A stretch of 64,000 bases of DNA from assembly GCA_964020155.1 (NCBI GenBank), contig OZ026558.1:3083574-3147573 (forward strand), written 5' to 3'. Made by a program: the position numbers and the translations under genes. This stretch comes from Chondrilla cf. caribensis (Eukaryota > Porifera > Demospongiae > Chondrillida > Chondrillidae). Positions 1 through 24,600 of the stretch are shown here, one piece after another. How positions within the stretch are numbered: position 1 is the first letter of the stretch; the number at the start of each line of letters is the position of its first letter. The notes below the pieces were generated by a model, which saw nothing but the letters and a program-made list of their open reading frames with translations, searched no databases and was not told where the DNA came from.

Positions 1-3000
1 CATGATAGAAGTGAGAAGGAGTTATGCCAGGTTAGGGATATTATGAAGCAATATCAAAGGAAGCCAGCGTACATAGGGATGTAAACTTATTTTCCTTTGA
101 TTCACCCATCTTTGGCATAGGCACCATCATACATACCATTACATATGTGTATATGTGCCTACAAATGAGATCATTTTGTTCCTGTCTTCTACTTGCAAGT
201 GTATGTTGCGTGTCTCTTGGTGTTTTGAAGACTATGCACATCTCATTCACAGGTGATGCGCCAACTGGATTTACATTGTCTCATGGATGTCGAGTCTAAA
301 GAGTTAGTGTTTTGTTGTTAACTTTGTTGTCTCAAGGCTAGATGCTGAGATAACATGCACCTACCATAGAGTCTCGCTATTACAGAACTCGTTTAAGAGA
401 GAATTCCTTGAGACCTTACTATACCCTGTTAATTCAATTTTCTAATGAGAGGAGTTTTTGTCTGTTCCATTGAGATTCCTGCTAGTGAGACTCATCTGTG
501 TGATGTAATGTATATCCCTGTTCCATATATGCCATGCATGTATGAACATACATGCATACCTGTAGTAATTGTAGTGTATACTAAATACGTAAGCTGATGT
601 TACCGAGTGTGCTGGCATTTTTTCTTTCACAGAGATTATTTGAGACTATCATTTGATTCCACTCGAAGAGATTCTCGGAAAATAGAATATTCCACCACTA
701 CTGGCGATGCCGAGAAGTTGAAGGACATTTTGCTGCCCTATGCAACTCATAACAAACAGAATATGATCATATCACCAAGATATGAGGTACATATGCACTT
801 ATGCCATGTACACATGGTACATGCCAATTTGTTGGCATCTGCTTTAACCACACTTTAATTATAAATAGAATGTACGTAGGCTTATACAGCTACCCTCTGT
901 GTACATACGTGTACTGTATGTACTACACTATAAGACATTACATTGTTGTACAACTACACTCTCTGTATTAACTACAGTACTGTATACTACACAATATGCT
1001 AGTCCAATGGGGGTTAAGCTAAAGCTGTAAGTACATATGTATGTACTGTACCTAAGTATGTACCTACTGTATATTGAAATGATTGATCTTAGAATTTCAT
1101 GAAATTTTATGTTTTGTACACTTATAGTACTGTAGATATCATCTGTGTATATATGTACGTATGTCTTGTAGTGTAGCTTGATTTGTAACTGAAACCCATA
1201 TGTGCATGTACATACGTATGTTATGAACTCTTATATGGTGAACAAATCAGTGTTGTGACAATTGTGTGACATGTTTCTCTTAGTTGTACATACTGTTTAC
1301 GTAAGTCTATCTTTATTTGTAATTTATGTCAACTGCTATTTTTTTGGTAAATGGTGCTTACTCAGCACATCCTTCGCCACCTACATACGTATGTACGTAC
1401 ATGTAAATACGTATATGAGACTGTTATGTGGTGAGTACTGTACCATAGTGTGCTTCTATTCACCTCGATATGACTATTTTGGTGTATATTTACATACTTA
1501 CAGATGTACGTATATGTGTGCAAATCATAAAATTTTGTCATTCTGGTAGAATGTTGTTCATTGCTTTGATTTTGATGTTTTCAGTCTCTGTTTACTTGTT
1601 GTGGGGTTTCTGTTTATAGTGTTTACCATAACAATTGTTCTTTATTTACATGCAGTGCCTAAACTGTGGTGGTATATTCCTGAAAAAGGAGGCCATTGTT
1701 ATTGAAGACCCTTCCAAATACGTGTCCCACGAACTCTCCACTCAACAGTATCAATGTCCTCTATGCCATAGCTCTTATTATGTAGAACTGGAGCCAACAA
1801 CAGCCACTACCACAGTGCTAGGTACCACTTCTCCCACAACAGTGTCTTCTGTACATCAGCCAGAGGAAGAGTCGAGGGTAACTTCAACCGAATGCCCTAA
1901 AGAAGATACGGAGGCAACAGAAGACATTGATCATACAGGGGATCAAAGTGTAAATGCAAGGGTGTCATTACTGTACAACCATGTACTGTATGTAAATGAG
2001 GACTATGTATGGTTGTGTGTACCTCCTGTGTCTGTACATACGGAATGTACGTATATCGTACATTTGCTGTGGAAAGTTTGTATTCTTGCATACGGCTACG
2101 TATGTACACATACATATGTATGTGTGTACGTAGGTATTGTATGCACTATTGTCAATTTTATCCCTCTCAGGTTGAGGATATCCCTGTGGTTGATGATGTC
2201 GAAATTCAAAAGAGTTCTGAGGAATCTAGTTTAGAGAGTCAGAACTCCGAAAGTGCTTTGTTTCAAACTCCCGAAGCTGTTTTTCTCCACGAAGAGAGTC
2301 ATATGCTGGATGATTTATTACTAGAACATTCCAGTCTCAAGCTTTATATGGAGTGTGAAGTGTTTGAGGGAGAAATTGAACGTCTTGAAATGATGATTAA
2401 AGTAAGGAAGGATACCCTATGTTGATGCCTTATTGTCGCTGTATTGTTTAGTGTGTACTGTTTTGCCCACAATGTACACATGACCCTCTTCATCAATGGC
2501 TACACCAGATAGGATTTCAAACCAATTCATATCCAATCACTCTGCTTCAATTATTAGTGCTCTTGGGACACCGTTTTACTTGTTGTTGCTAGAAATGGAC
2601 CAATACAGGATTTAACCAATATTCCAATATCTGATAGAATAGGGCCAATATAGACTGATAGCAGTATTTTGTACACAAGCTTTGTTGCATTGTGTGTGGG
2701 CTGTATATTTGAAAGTGACCATTGTTGTAATGTGAAATTGAAAGTGAAGGGGTTGGGTGGGCTACAAGTGGATGGACATCCTGAACAGCTAATTGTTAGA
2801 TCCTGCTAATATTAATAGGTACTGTCACACATAGGGATTCACATGGAATAACAGGGAATCTTGTACTTCTGTGTGTGTTCCTTCCTCATGTGTGGGATAT
2901 TTAAAGTGACGTCATTCATACTTCCTAAACAATTCCCGTCCACCTCATGTCCTGAGTGTACATGCCCGTGTTTGTTGGTTTTGCTCCTTCCTCAGGTTGG

Positions 3001-6000
3001 AGTGATCACCAGGAGTAAAGACAGCACCGAAGAAGAGGAGTGTCTACTTGTAATCTCAAATAGCAATGCCTACTTCTTCAAAATCCTACAGCCTCATTTG
3101 TACGTCTACATAGGTGCATGGTTCTCCGTGTGTTCTCTGGTGTTGTTTCATAGTGTGCTGTGTTGTCTTGGTGCAGGGTGGAAGCATCCTCTTCACTTGC
3201 CATTTCTTCCAAGCAAACATTGAATTCTTTAGTGTGCATCGAGATTGGCCCCGACTATCAAGTACGTATGTGTTCATCAGCCTATACAATATGCATTGTG
3301 TATAATTCATGTATTATATTATGTGTATACATGTATATGTATATATGTGTATAGTCCATACATATATTTTGCATTCTTTACATACGTATATCTCAATGTT
3401 ACAATGTGTTCATTATTACTCGTACGTATGTACATGTGTATGTGCTTACATACTGTACTAACTGTACAAATGTTACATTTTGTAATGTACTGATAAAGGT
3501 ACATCACGTTTCATATTGAATGGGTGTTTCTTCGTGGACATATGTATGTACCCTCCTTGATATTATACTGGATCCAGTAGGCGACATGATATTGCTTTTG
3601 GCATTTGTGGACAGTCTACAATGTCCTGGTCCCAACTTCTTCTCAGTTCATTCCACTTTGAACACTCATGCATATTAAAAGGGTTGATTCTGCTGTATAT
3701 TTACTTTGTTAGATTCTTCTTGTTCTGTCCAGTTTTTATTTTTAGATTTTCAAAATTGTGCCTACTTACTATTGTTCCGAGATTATCGCAAGTGCAAGGA
3801 TTTTTCAGATAAACTCCCTGGTCAGTCCTTCAGTTTTTAGAGAAACAAGTCAAGTATTCCATTCAACATCAATTCACACACATACATGTACATACCTCGT
3901 GTATCTTTGTTCTGCAGTTATTGTTTCCGATGTCCCCAACCCTGTGCTACTTGGGATTAAAGTCAGCGATATCACCACACTGAGCCTTTGGTGAGTTGTC
4001 ACTGCAGTTTGATGTGTTGATTGGAAGCTAGTATAGGTATAGGTAATTGCTATGTACCTTTGCATGTACTTGTTTGAATCGAACATACATATGTATGTTG
4101 TGCATGGTGTGATTGAAGGCATCTCATGCATGTGACACATTTGATGATGAGTGCATACCTATGGATTGTGCATGGATGCGCAAACATGTTAAAATGTGAC
4201 CAAGCTATCCTGTGTATATGCCAAATTTACTAGTTCATCATTCTGGTACCATATTATGTCATTGTGACACAATGCCTGTTGCTACGGTTACTCATTTCCT
4301 GTGTATGTGGGACCACAGGTACGAAGCCGCAGCCCAGGAACCATGCCCAGTGGAGGCTTACATAGTTAGTTCTAATTGAAACTATTTTAAGTGTTAGTAG
4401 TCTATTATTAGGACTGTGCATAATATATATTATGTATGATGTGGCAACTTAGGGTCTTCACTGTTATTATGCTATAAGTGGAACCACAAACCTAATGCAG
4501 GTGTGTTGTCTTGTGGACTAGCTGATTGAATGTGTTGTACTATGTGTGGTGTAGTAGTACATACATACTTATGTATTGTACTATGTATGTATGGTGTAGT
4601 AGTACTTGTGTATTGTACTATGTATGTATGGTGTAGTAGTACTTGTGTATTGTACTATGTATGGTTTAGTAGTATGTACTTGGCTGGTTGTTGTGTACTT
4701 TATAGTCCGGTAGGAGTATTGATGGTAGAAGTCTCATCGAATGGATGACAGACCATTTACACCTATCAGAAGTCAGTTTAGCTAATAATACGTATATCAG
4801 CTCTATTGTCGCTACTAGTGGATTTGTGTGTCTGATTTCCTAATCCTCTCATCGTTATGATAGCCTTTGCAAAGTCTTTGTCAAGGATGGCTTGACATTG
4901 GTGTGTTACTGCCTCAGGACCAATCACAGTCCACGTTTGATGAAAGTCAATTGTACATGTTCAATATGGATAAATGGGTCAAGGTACTGTACACTCATGT
5001 TATAGACGTACCATGAATTTCACTGTTGTTGTATACCTACGTACGTACATATGTACACATACACATGTTCTCATTCTTCCACTGTACAGACCAAGTTTGA
5101 CGTAGTCATGCAACCAGAACAGAAATACTTCATGTGCTGTTCATACGAGGGTAATTCCACTCCTTGCTCACCCCACTAGGACTCCAGCTCACCTTCCTTT
5201 ACTTCACTTAGGAGTGGAGCACTCAAGTAGAACAGTGTCCATCATTGTAGTCGACACAGCCTTGTGCCTTTTGGAGGACAACTACTTTCAGTGGCCGATG
5301 TCCAAACTAGGCCACGTTTCCCATACAGGGATGTACATGCCGCCTTATAAGCTCATAGCTAGGAAATCTGTGACTGATATAAGTTCAGTGGTAAGTATGA
5401 TGTCACTGCAGTACTATGTGTGTACGTATGTACATGTACGTACTTGTGTTGTACATACGTGCTATAATTTATAATGTTATATGAAGCGATTGTTATGTTA
5501 ATTTTATGTTATCTTGTTTGCAGTCTCTGATCAGAAGTGATAATAAAGTGTATTTGTACTTTTTTGAGGATGTGAGTCTATTGTGCACATGTTTACCATG
5601 GATAATTGAGTTAAGGTCCGCTTATGGAATTCATAGAATTGTTACAACAGATTTAACCATTATGTTACAGTAAGGGATACCTCTTCACAAATCACATTTC
5701 AGTTACTGTTTATGCAGTAAATCTGCTGAGGTCACAGATTATGCTAACAGGGAGATGTCCGCTATAACCTCTTCTTGTTATTGAATCTAATGTACTTGCC
5801 TTAGTTAAAGTGCTTCATAGTAATTTCCCTCGTTGTATCAATTATAAGCAATGAAACTCGATCAAAGGTGGGCTAGGATGATAGCAGCATTGCTGTAGGG
5901 TAAGGCACTTCCAGCTACCAAACCCAGTTTAACTCAGCCCACATGAGACGATTGATCCTGCCGTGATAACGCTGTACACAGACCACCCAATAGCCCACTA

Positions 6001-7009
6001 CTGGTGGTGTGTTGTGTTGGATTCTGATATGCAGCAAAGCTGAAATATTCCAATATGCATACAGTATCTGTACACCATGACCACTCTTGGTTTGTTTCTA
6101 CTGTGGTGTTGGTAAGTTGCACTTAGGGGGATGGTATACCATGATGGGTAGAAATAGGTTGCATAATAAACTCCGTATACGGATATATGTGGTGTTGGTA
6201 ATTTTTTGGCATTTCTGTACTCATGTTGAACCCAGTGCAATGGTGTGTGTAGCTGGCATTTGGATGGAAGATGCATTCAGCATTAGTACTATCTACATTG
6301 AAGGTCTAATGTGTGGTAGTATAAATGCATTCATTATACCCTTGACCAGCGAGGACACAGCCAAAGTGTGTACACACATGGGCAATCAGGAATGGCTTCC
6401 ATGGTGAAAGTATGTGTTCTCACCTTTTATCACTGTATCATATGGCTGTGTGCATTCGTGTAGGTGATTCCCGTTGGAACTATGTGTGCATGCTAGGTAC
6501 ACATGTGCACGCAAACATCAGGGATTTCAGTGACTTGTTTACCCTCTGTCTCTCCTTCAACACTTTGTAATGATTAACAATACCGATACGTCACCACAAC
6601 CACCTTTCTTAGTCAAAACTGAATGAACACTAAACATTCAGGTTCTGTAGTGTACACTCCCTATGTGATATTTTGAGGTGATTGTTTTGATTTTACACTT
6701 TGTTAACACTCCACAAGCACTTATAAGCACTCCACATGGTGTACTGTGGGAATCTTGAAAGAAAACCTATATATGGTACCCCTCTGTGCTCATGACACTA
6801 CAAGCTAATCTAACCATGTTTAGGTTTCTGTGTCTACGCAGTGGGTTGAAGTAATTCGCTCTTTCTTCTTCCTTCAGGATTCTTCCCTTATGAAACCGTG
6901 GATAATACAGTTCCAGTCTCTCTCCACTTGTTCATCGCTCATTAATCTAATTAGTGATCAATGGAAGCTAGCCTTCGGGGTCTCTTTGAATGTGATCTAT
7001 AGTAATTGA
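1..7009 (+). CDS. STK11IP: STK11IP (LKB1-interacting protein 1) orthologue, 3' part of gene
   Basis: Fourteen exons read in phase: 1-80, 633-786, 1656-1949, 2171-2401, 2996-3099, 3177-3265, 3746-3820, 3918-3990, 4714-4771, 4918-4983, 5090-5150, 5212-5390, 5524-5571, 6878-7009 (547 residues, stop TGA at 7007). The leucine-rich N-terminus expected of this family lies before the window. Seen: a PH-like stretch (DYLRLSF), a four-cysteine zinc motif (CLNCG...CPLC, 1656-1800), an acidic Ser-rich linker, LKLYMECEVFEGE leading into a second PH-like region, and a C-terminal segment ending in KPWIIQF...WKLAFGVSL. The order and spacing follow my recollection of the C-terminal half of vertebrate STK11IP, which binds the kinase LKB1 and has been placed on lysosomes. 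The 1-80 exon and the 3265 donor (chosen over 3262 because only it keeps phase) are the least certain. The last intron (5572-6877) is the longest. Confidence 0.75.
2725..2925. repeat. Dispersed repeat, copy A (partner at 16395-16602)
   Basis: About 200 bp in the STK11IP intron before the 2996 exon matches 16395-16602 in the same orientation, sharing stretches such as CAGGGAATCTTGTACTTCT and GATATTTAAAGTGACGTCAT. No coding capacity or terminal repeats were recognised. It is probably an old short interspersed element or transposon relic. Confidence 0.7.
4525..4685. repeat. Tandem repeat in STK11IP intron, unit about 40 bp
   Basis: About three and a half copies of a unit containing TACTATGTATGTATGG, TGTAGTAGTACTTGTG and TATTG run up to 30 bp before the acceptor at 4713. 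Confidence 0.75.
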
Positions 7010-7176
7010 AATCCTTATCGTATTTGTCAGAAACCGCAGACTTCCTGTTTTCGTAAGCATGGTGCTGTAACCCTTTAGTGTATATAACCCTATTCAACGG
7101 TGAACTGTATACACAACTAGCTATACTGAAGTGCGTGTAGAGGAGGATTGAGTTGAAGAAACGCGGACGAGACCGA
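7010..7176 (+). promoter_or_regulatory. Very short STK11IP-chimaerin intergenic region with TATA-like box
   Basis: Only 167 bp separate the STK11IP stop from the chimaerin ATG. A TATATAA sequence at about 7081-7087 lies roughly 90 bp before the ATG, and an ETS-like ACTTCCTG is at about 7030. No AATAAA or ATTAAA was seen between the two genes. The STK11IP 3' end and the chimaerin 5' end must therefore share this stretch, or the upstream transcript must run into the downstream gene. Confidence 0.45.
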
Positions 7177-18034
<10,858 letters not shown>

Positions 18035-18699
18035 AATGATTCAACACTTCTTTTCATGTTTCAATTATATTATTGGTAACGATCTTTTACAATTTATTTG
18101 TGTATGAATATTGTATTAAAATCATTTGTACAAGTTACACCACCAGTATTATCATACAATCACATCATGATCATGTTCAAATTTGAATGATGAGAAATAA
18201 CGTATATACATACAAAAATTTAATATTATTATTACCAAAATATACACTTGCATATTCATTTCATTAATGATTCTGCATGACAATATTGATGTGCAATTAA
18301 TCATGATCAATGCAGTTTTAAATTTTAATCATACAAATGAGTTTCAACCCTTTGGCATGCATATATTATATTATACCTATCAATCCCAAGCTTAAGATGT
18401 GTTCTCCTTCCTACATGATAAAGAAAAGAGCTATATTGGTATGATTATGAACAGAGAATTAATTAGAGTTGAGAATTGATGGATTGCGATCCTTGAACCC
18501 CCTAACTTGGCATCACAAAACAAATATTTGTAATTTATCATGTTATATAATATTTCATTATTATACATGCATATTATAATTTTTATTAGTATGTAATATA
18601 ATATAATACAGATATATAAATGATTCAATGATGAGTGAGACAGAATAAAGTTATACTGAGTACACTGGTCGAGAGTTCAAGTCATAATTGATGTTGATA
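18035..18699. other. Intergenic region between convergent chimaerin and CPLANE1
   Basis: This 665-bp AT-rich stretch between two stop codons serves as 3' UTR for both genes. A plus-strand ATTAAA (18115-18120, 81 bp after the chimaerin stop) and a minus-strand AATAAA (18582-18587, about 113 bp after the CPLANE1 stop) are candidate poly(A) signals. No gene was seen. Confidence 0.7.
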
Positions 18700-21600
18700 T
18701 CATTGGTCCAACAGCCTGTCCACGGCCGTCCAATCAATGTCTGTCAACATGCTGCTGCTGTTGGAGGATTGCATGTTGTCATCCTTGACCTCTGCCTACA
18801 GTACAAAGGCAATCAAATCTAATCACTGCAAACATTACAATAGAGTACATGTGAAAATTAGAGGAATTAATTGATAATAATATTAACATCATAATTGGAC
18901 ATACGTATTCAAAAAAAACAATTTAATTAATACCCTAATATCCCTACACACTAGTGATCATATAAGATGCTTAAGGTGAAGGTACTCAGTGAAAACAATA
19001 AAGTACATATAAACATAAGTATGTACATAATAATGGAAGATGCTACATATTATACTCATTATGACTATGGAGACAGATTTGGTTAATACTGCTAGCTGTG
19101 TCAGTTGTATACTTTCCAGTGATTAGGAAAGACCACACTATCAAGGTTGTACCATGTGTGGAGCAAGCTAAACCTCAGAATGGACAACTTGTTGAGCAAA
19201 CTCCTTTGAGATAATGTTCAATACAAATCACTTTTAGAGCTATGTATCACAATAAACAACTCCCGACAAGAACCAATATTTGTGCGTTCCTTATTGGTCT
19301 AAACATGTTTTCACTGTACAGTAGCCCCTAATCATGAGATGTACATACGTACATATGCCAATATTGATGTTTATGTTGTGTATGTGAAATAAAGGTCTTT
19401 GATAATCCAACATGGCCGTGCATGTCCACACAGACAGGAGTCCACTGCTTGGTGTATTACTTACAAGTAGCTGGGCTACAGCATCTGCTTCTTCTTCTGT
19501 CAAACCCTCAACACTGGCTATTTTTCTTAATGGCTTCCTCTTTCCTTTGTGACGTGTTGTATCTGTTCCCAAAGATACATGATAACATGGACAAATAAAT
19601 TACATACGTATGTACACTCCCTGTATACGTAAACATATGTACGTATATGCTAAAATATAACAATAAGGTACGTATATGGTATGGTACATTTTAAGGGAAA
19701 ACTGATGCAATTAATGAAGCACAGCTGTTAACACATGTAGTCTTCCAACCAGCCAATCCCCTCTGTATTTACATGTTGTACACATGTAAAAGTGAATATT
19801 GGCTGGTTGCGAGACCACAGTTGATTTACAAGAATTATTACTCCAATAGCACTATGCAGACATCTAATGGATATTACTTGTATACGAATGCGCATTAGTG
19901 ACAAATGACACTCAAATTCAGTACTATAGACCGGTTATGACAGGCTTAGATCACTGCAGGAACAGTATACGGTATGTAAGTACAGGGTATATGATGTAGA
20001 ATTATAATGCTATCATGGGATAAAACATGCATGCACACTGTATATAAGCACTGACTGGATAAAACCACAAAATCACAAGAAACAACATAAATTAGGGCAC
20101 TATACGTAGGCTTTTGATCACTCCATTGATGACTGGATAGTGTAGTCAATGATGGTACAATACTTGGACTATGCACCAGCATACAAACCTGACGGTTGTT
20201 GTTTATGTGTCCCGCCTTGTTGCCATATTGTGTAAGTAGCATTTTCTACAGGCTTGCCAGTCTGGTGAGGCTCATTTGTCTCTGTGAAGTGGGAGTTAAC
20301 GAGGTCGGCCATGAGAGCAAAAGCATCGTGCACTCTTTTCTCATGAAATTCCCCTTCCAATTCCCTACACAACAAAACATATGCATAATCCTTACACAAA
20401 TACAGACATAATATACGTATGTACATACGTATGTACATGTACATGTATTTGTTATATATCGTTCCTAGTACTGTACACTACACCTACACAGGATGCGACT
20501 AACTTAATCCAGGTGTAGACATTTCACACTGTTTATGTACACATATACTAATATTGAATACAGTTATGCATCACATGCAATAGAAAGTGTTTACTAATTT
20601 CCTGGGTCTCAATCAATCAACCCTAATAATAAAACCTGTCTGGTGACCTGTGCTGATATACATTCTGAACTTTGCTGGACCACATAACATATCACCACAC
20701 TTTTCCCTAGATCGTCTGTCAATCACACATGCACCAGGATACAGCTATGCACACATCTAAGTATGTACTGTACGTGTTCATATACTGTATTTTACATACT
20801 TCCTTCTATTGGCTCTTTCTCCTTGACTGAGAACAATCTGCAGCAGAAAAATCACTTCTCCATAGTAGCATAAATACGTATATTTGTATGACTATAACAC
20901 TTTATGTATTTAGTAATAATATTTGTGACATAAAAATTAATAGAGTAGATTTAGATTTGCTCAGTCAGATACAAAACAATGTACGATGATACTAAATATA
21001 TTTACAGTTGTAAACATTTGCAACAATCTCTTTACAATAGAATGTGGACACAGACACACATGTAAATATTGGTTACAACTGTATCCTGGTAATAGTGTAA
21101 TGCAGCAAAGAACAAATTGGTGGGGAAGTTGAAAAGAGAGACAACTGCTTTCACGAAATTTTAAATATGCATACTATGTCAAAAGTGTAATTGCTGAACA
21201 TTAATTATTACTTTGCAAACATGTACATCTACAGTATGTACACATTATGTAGGTACGTTTGCAAATGATTTGTACATACGTATGTGTTCTGTATCAAGTT
21301 GAGAAGGTATATTTGAGTTTTACACTATCTTATGGACAACACTGAATATGCACATAACTCACCCTAGAGTGCTTCTGTACGAAGGGACGTTTTTCCTTTT
21401 GAATAAGACTTTGACGTTCTTTTCTAAACCTCTTGTAGGTTTCCTTGCGCTTTTTCTCCATCCATTGTCTGAGTTCACTCCTGTCTCTCTGGTGCAAAGG
21501 AGCACCAGGGAGGGATCTCCTACATGAATATTGAGTGAAGGCATTATTACCAGGTATGAATGTATGCAGGTGAGCATAAGTGGGTACTCATGAACACAAG

Positions 21601-24600
21601 TGAATAAAGGTAGAAACAAGTTAACACAGATACAGATGAACACAGCCCAAAATATGTAAGACTACAAAGGTAAACACAAGCCCAAATAGGAAAACATGGG
21701 AGAACCTATACATAGCTATGTACACATAAACTCTCATGAACACAGGTACACAGTCACAATTGAACAAATTAATTTTGAACAGATAAGCGTTGGTGGATAT
21801 GGTAACAGAGGGGCATGCTAAGCTGGAGTCATGTCCAACCCATGGAGAAATACCAGCCCATAGTCTCAAGTACATATATCCCATGGACAAACACCATCCC
21901 ATTGTCTCAAGTACATATATCCCATGGACAAAAACCATCCCATATTCTGAGGTATTAACATCCAACTCACACAACACAGATGTTGAACAGAGAGAATACA
22001 TCTGAACAGTATTCAACACAGGTGGACACAGACACAGGGGGTGTATATTGTGCAATGTGAACACAGGAGATGGGTTAACACTGGTGTTACCACACACGTC
22101 CTCAACTGGGATCTCGTGCCTGCTACACTCTTCAACCCTGCAGTGTGTGGTGGGTCACGTCTATGAGCCAGTACACCCCTGGTTTGACCTCTCACACCAT
22201 CATGCTGCTTGTAGTCAACTGTAAAATCGTCCTTGGGTACTTCTGTACTCCAGGTCTCCTTGCTGACATTATGATGGTTAGACGTTGTGGGTACAGCTGT
22301 CCTACTGGAGAGGGCTTCCAACAGCTGTAGGGAAATAGGTACCATGTAAACATACATATTCACTGTAAGTCTTGATAGAGTCAATACATACATACAAAGG
22401 TACTTATATAGCAATCATGGTCCATTGTGTTCTACATGGGGCCGAATGACTTATCCCAGCTTCTGCCTCAAATCCAACCAGAACCTCAAATTTGAATCCA
22501 AAGTTACTATTTCACATTAAAACCATTACAACAAGATGTCATATTTATCATCCAGTGATATCATGTAGCCCCCATGGTAACAGACACTCATATTTTACCA
22601 CCCACACCTACACCTGCACTGTACAAATGCCCAGCAAACATACATACTTCGTAAGAATCCAAATGGATTTCCTGCCGCACTTTACGAGCAGTGGCTTCCA
22701 AAGCATTCAACTGTGCTTCGACGTGTTTCAACCTAGATACAGTGTCATGATCAGAATCCAGTTTCACTCCGACCTCCTGTACATTTTCTTCTTCTGAAGC
22801 AGGCTTAAGAGATGCACTCTTTGGTGTGCCTGGCACATCGGAAACACCAGAGGGGTCTATGCACATCAATGAATACATTTACAATTCGTAACAGCATGTG
22901 ATTCAGTGGCAGCAATACAGCAACAGGTATTATATACGTACGTAATTACAACAGTACATGGTCCGTAAGAAGTTTATTCTGATGAGAAGAGAGTGATAAC
23001 AATAACAGTAGATTTGGTGATTATTGTGCAATACAGCCAGACCTCTTTACAACACCAGCCTTTGTTCCTCACTTTACCTACCATTATAACAAGTTTTCTG
23101 TTGAAACCAACACAATTACTGTGTATCTGAATACATCTACAGGCATGTTGCTACAGAGACTGTTCTTGTAAAAAGTGCAGTCGTAAAGAGGTCTGACTGT
23201 ACATGTATCAGACCTTGATGAAATACACAATTGGAGAACAGCTGTTTGGAGAGGTCATTCACTGTGAAACAGAGGTGATCTCGCACATCAGCTATTTATG
23301 AGAACATGTGCTTTATACAGTATACATTACAATCTAATCTAGGGTACGCTATGTAAATATGTATACTCGTACTTAGTGTACAATGATGATCCCATGCCCT
23401 GGACAAAACGAGTGCCATAATATGTACAAGAGAGTGAGTATAAGAGTACGGCTCTTATTGACTGTCATGAACCACATTTTACTGTGAACCAATATAAGCT
23501 GAAATACCGGCCGGATGTTGATTCAGGGAGTGCTCAGGAAACACCACTCACCTGCTTCACTGCCGATTGATGAAGGTGTCGGTTCTGGTACTGGTGAACT
23601 TTCTGGTAACCTTACACTAGGAGTATGTCGAGTCTGTGTGTCACCACAAGTGCTTGGTGTGCCCTCTGTTGTCTCAGACTCATCTGAAGTATTACTCCAT
23701 TCATCTTCCTCTATGTCTTTTACCAGGATGAACTCCTTGGGTGGTGAAGGGAGTGTAGTTGCCATAGAAACAGGTGAATTCCCCATAACCTCTACCTCTT
23801 GTGGGGGAGTCCCACCTGTGATAGGCCTGCTGTCAACCACCTGTGCTGTTGGTAAGTGCTCACTTTCTGCTACCTTGTGCCTTTGGTCATGTAAATGCGA
23901 CCTGACCTCCTCTTCAACAACACTTTTAACTGGTTCAAGGTCAGCATGACTGGGTTGTCGACTGTCGCCAGGTGGGTGACCTAGAAGAGGACCTGATGGT
24001 GGTATTTCTGTGTTCACTTGTGAAGAGGTATCAACGCTTCCTTCCACTATATTGAAGGAATGAGTAACTTTCTCATCTCTTCCCGCTTTGTCATTAGTCT
24101 GGTGCGGCCTACTGTCCTCGAAGACAACTTGTGTACCACAGTCTTTGGTGTTTACTTGCATATGTTTCTTCTTGCTCCTACCATCATTCTTTCTTGTAGC
24201 AGGGGTTATTGAAGAGGAACTTGAATCAGTTGATGACGATGAATGCACGGAGACAGTAACAGTTTCACTGGTAGGGCCTTCATGTGCAATTCTTGTGCCA
24301 CCTGGCTCTGAGGCAGGGCCATCTGGTACGATCACTCCCTGTGATGTATCTTGCTCAACATTACTTTTCTGTGGTAGTTGAGGGGACAATTGTTGCAGTG
24401 GCAAGTTCAGTAACTTGACTGAGTCCGGTTTGCTCGGAAGTGAAGTTACTGGAGGCATCTCCTTACCAGTGGAGGATTCATTATTAAATGACATCACATT
24501 GTCCAGCCTGAGGAGTTGAAAGGATGGTTTGCTCGACAGCTCGTCCAACTTCTCTGGAAATGACAGCTGCGGTAGATGCTTGACTCTACCTGTGAGTGGA

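Noticed and set aside
3484..3620. A possible extra STK11IP exon (frames with TFHIEWVFLRG and DMILLLAFVDSL)
   Set aside because: Neither fits the reading phase of the flanking exons. Using the GTATGT donor at 3266 joins the neighbours directly and matches the family better.
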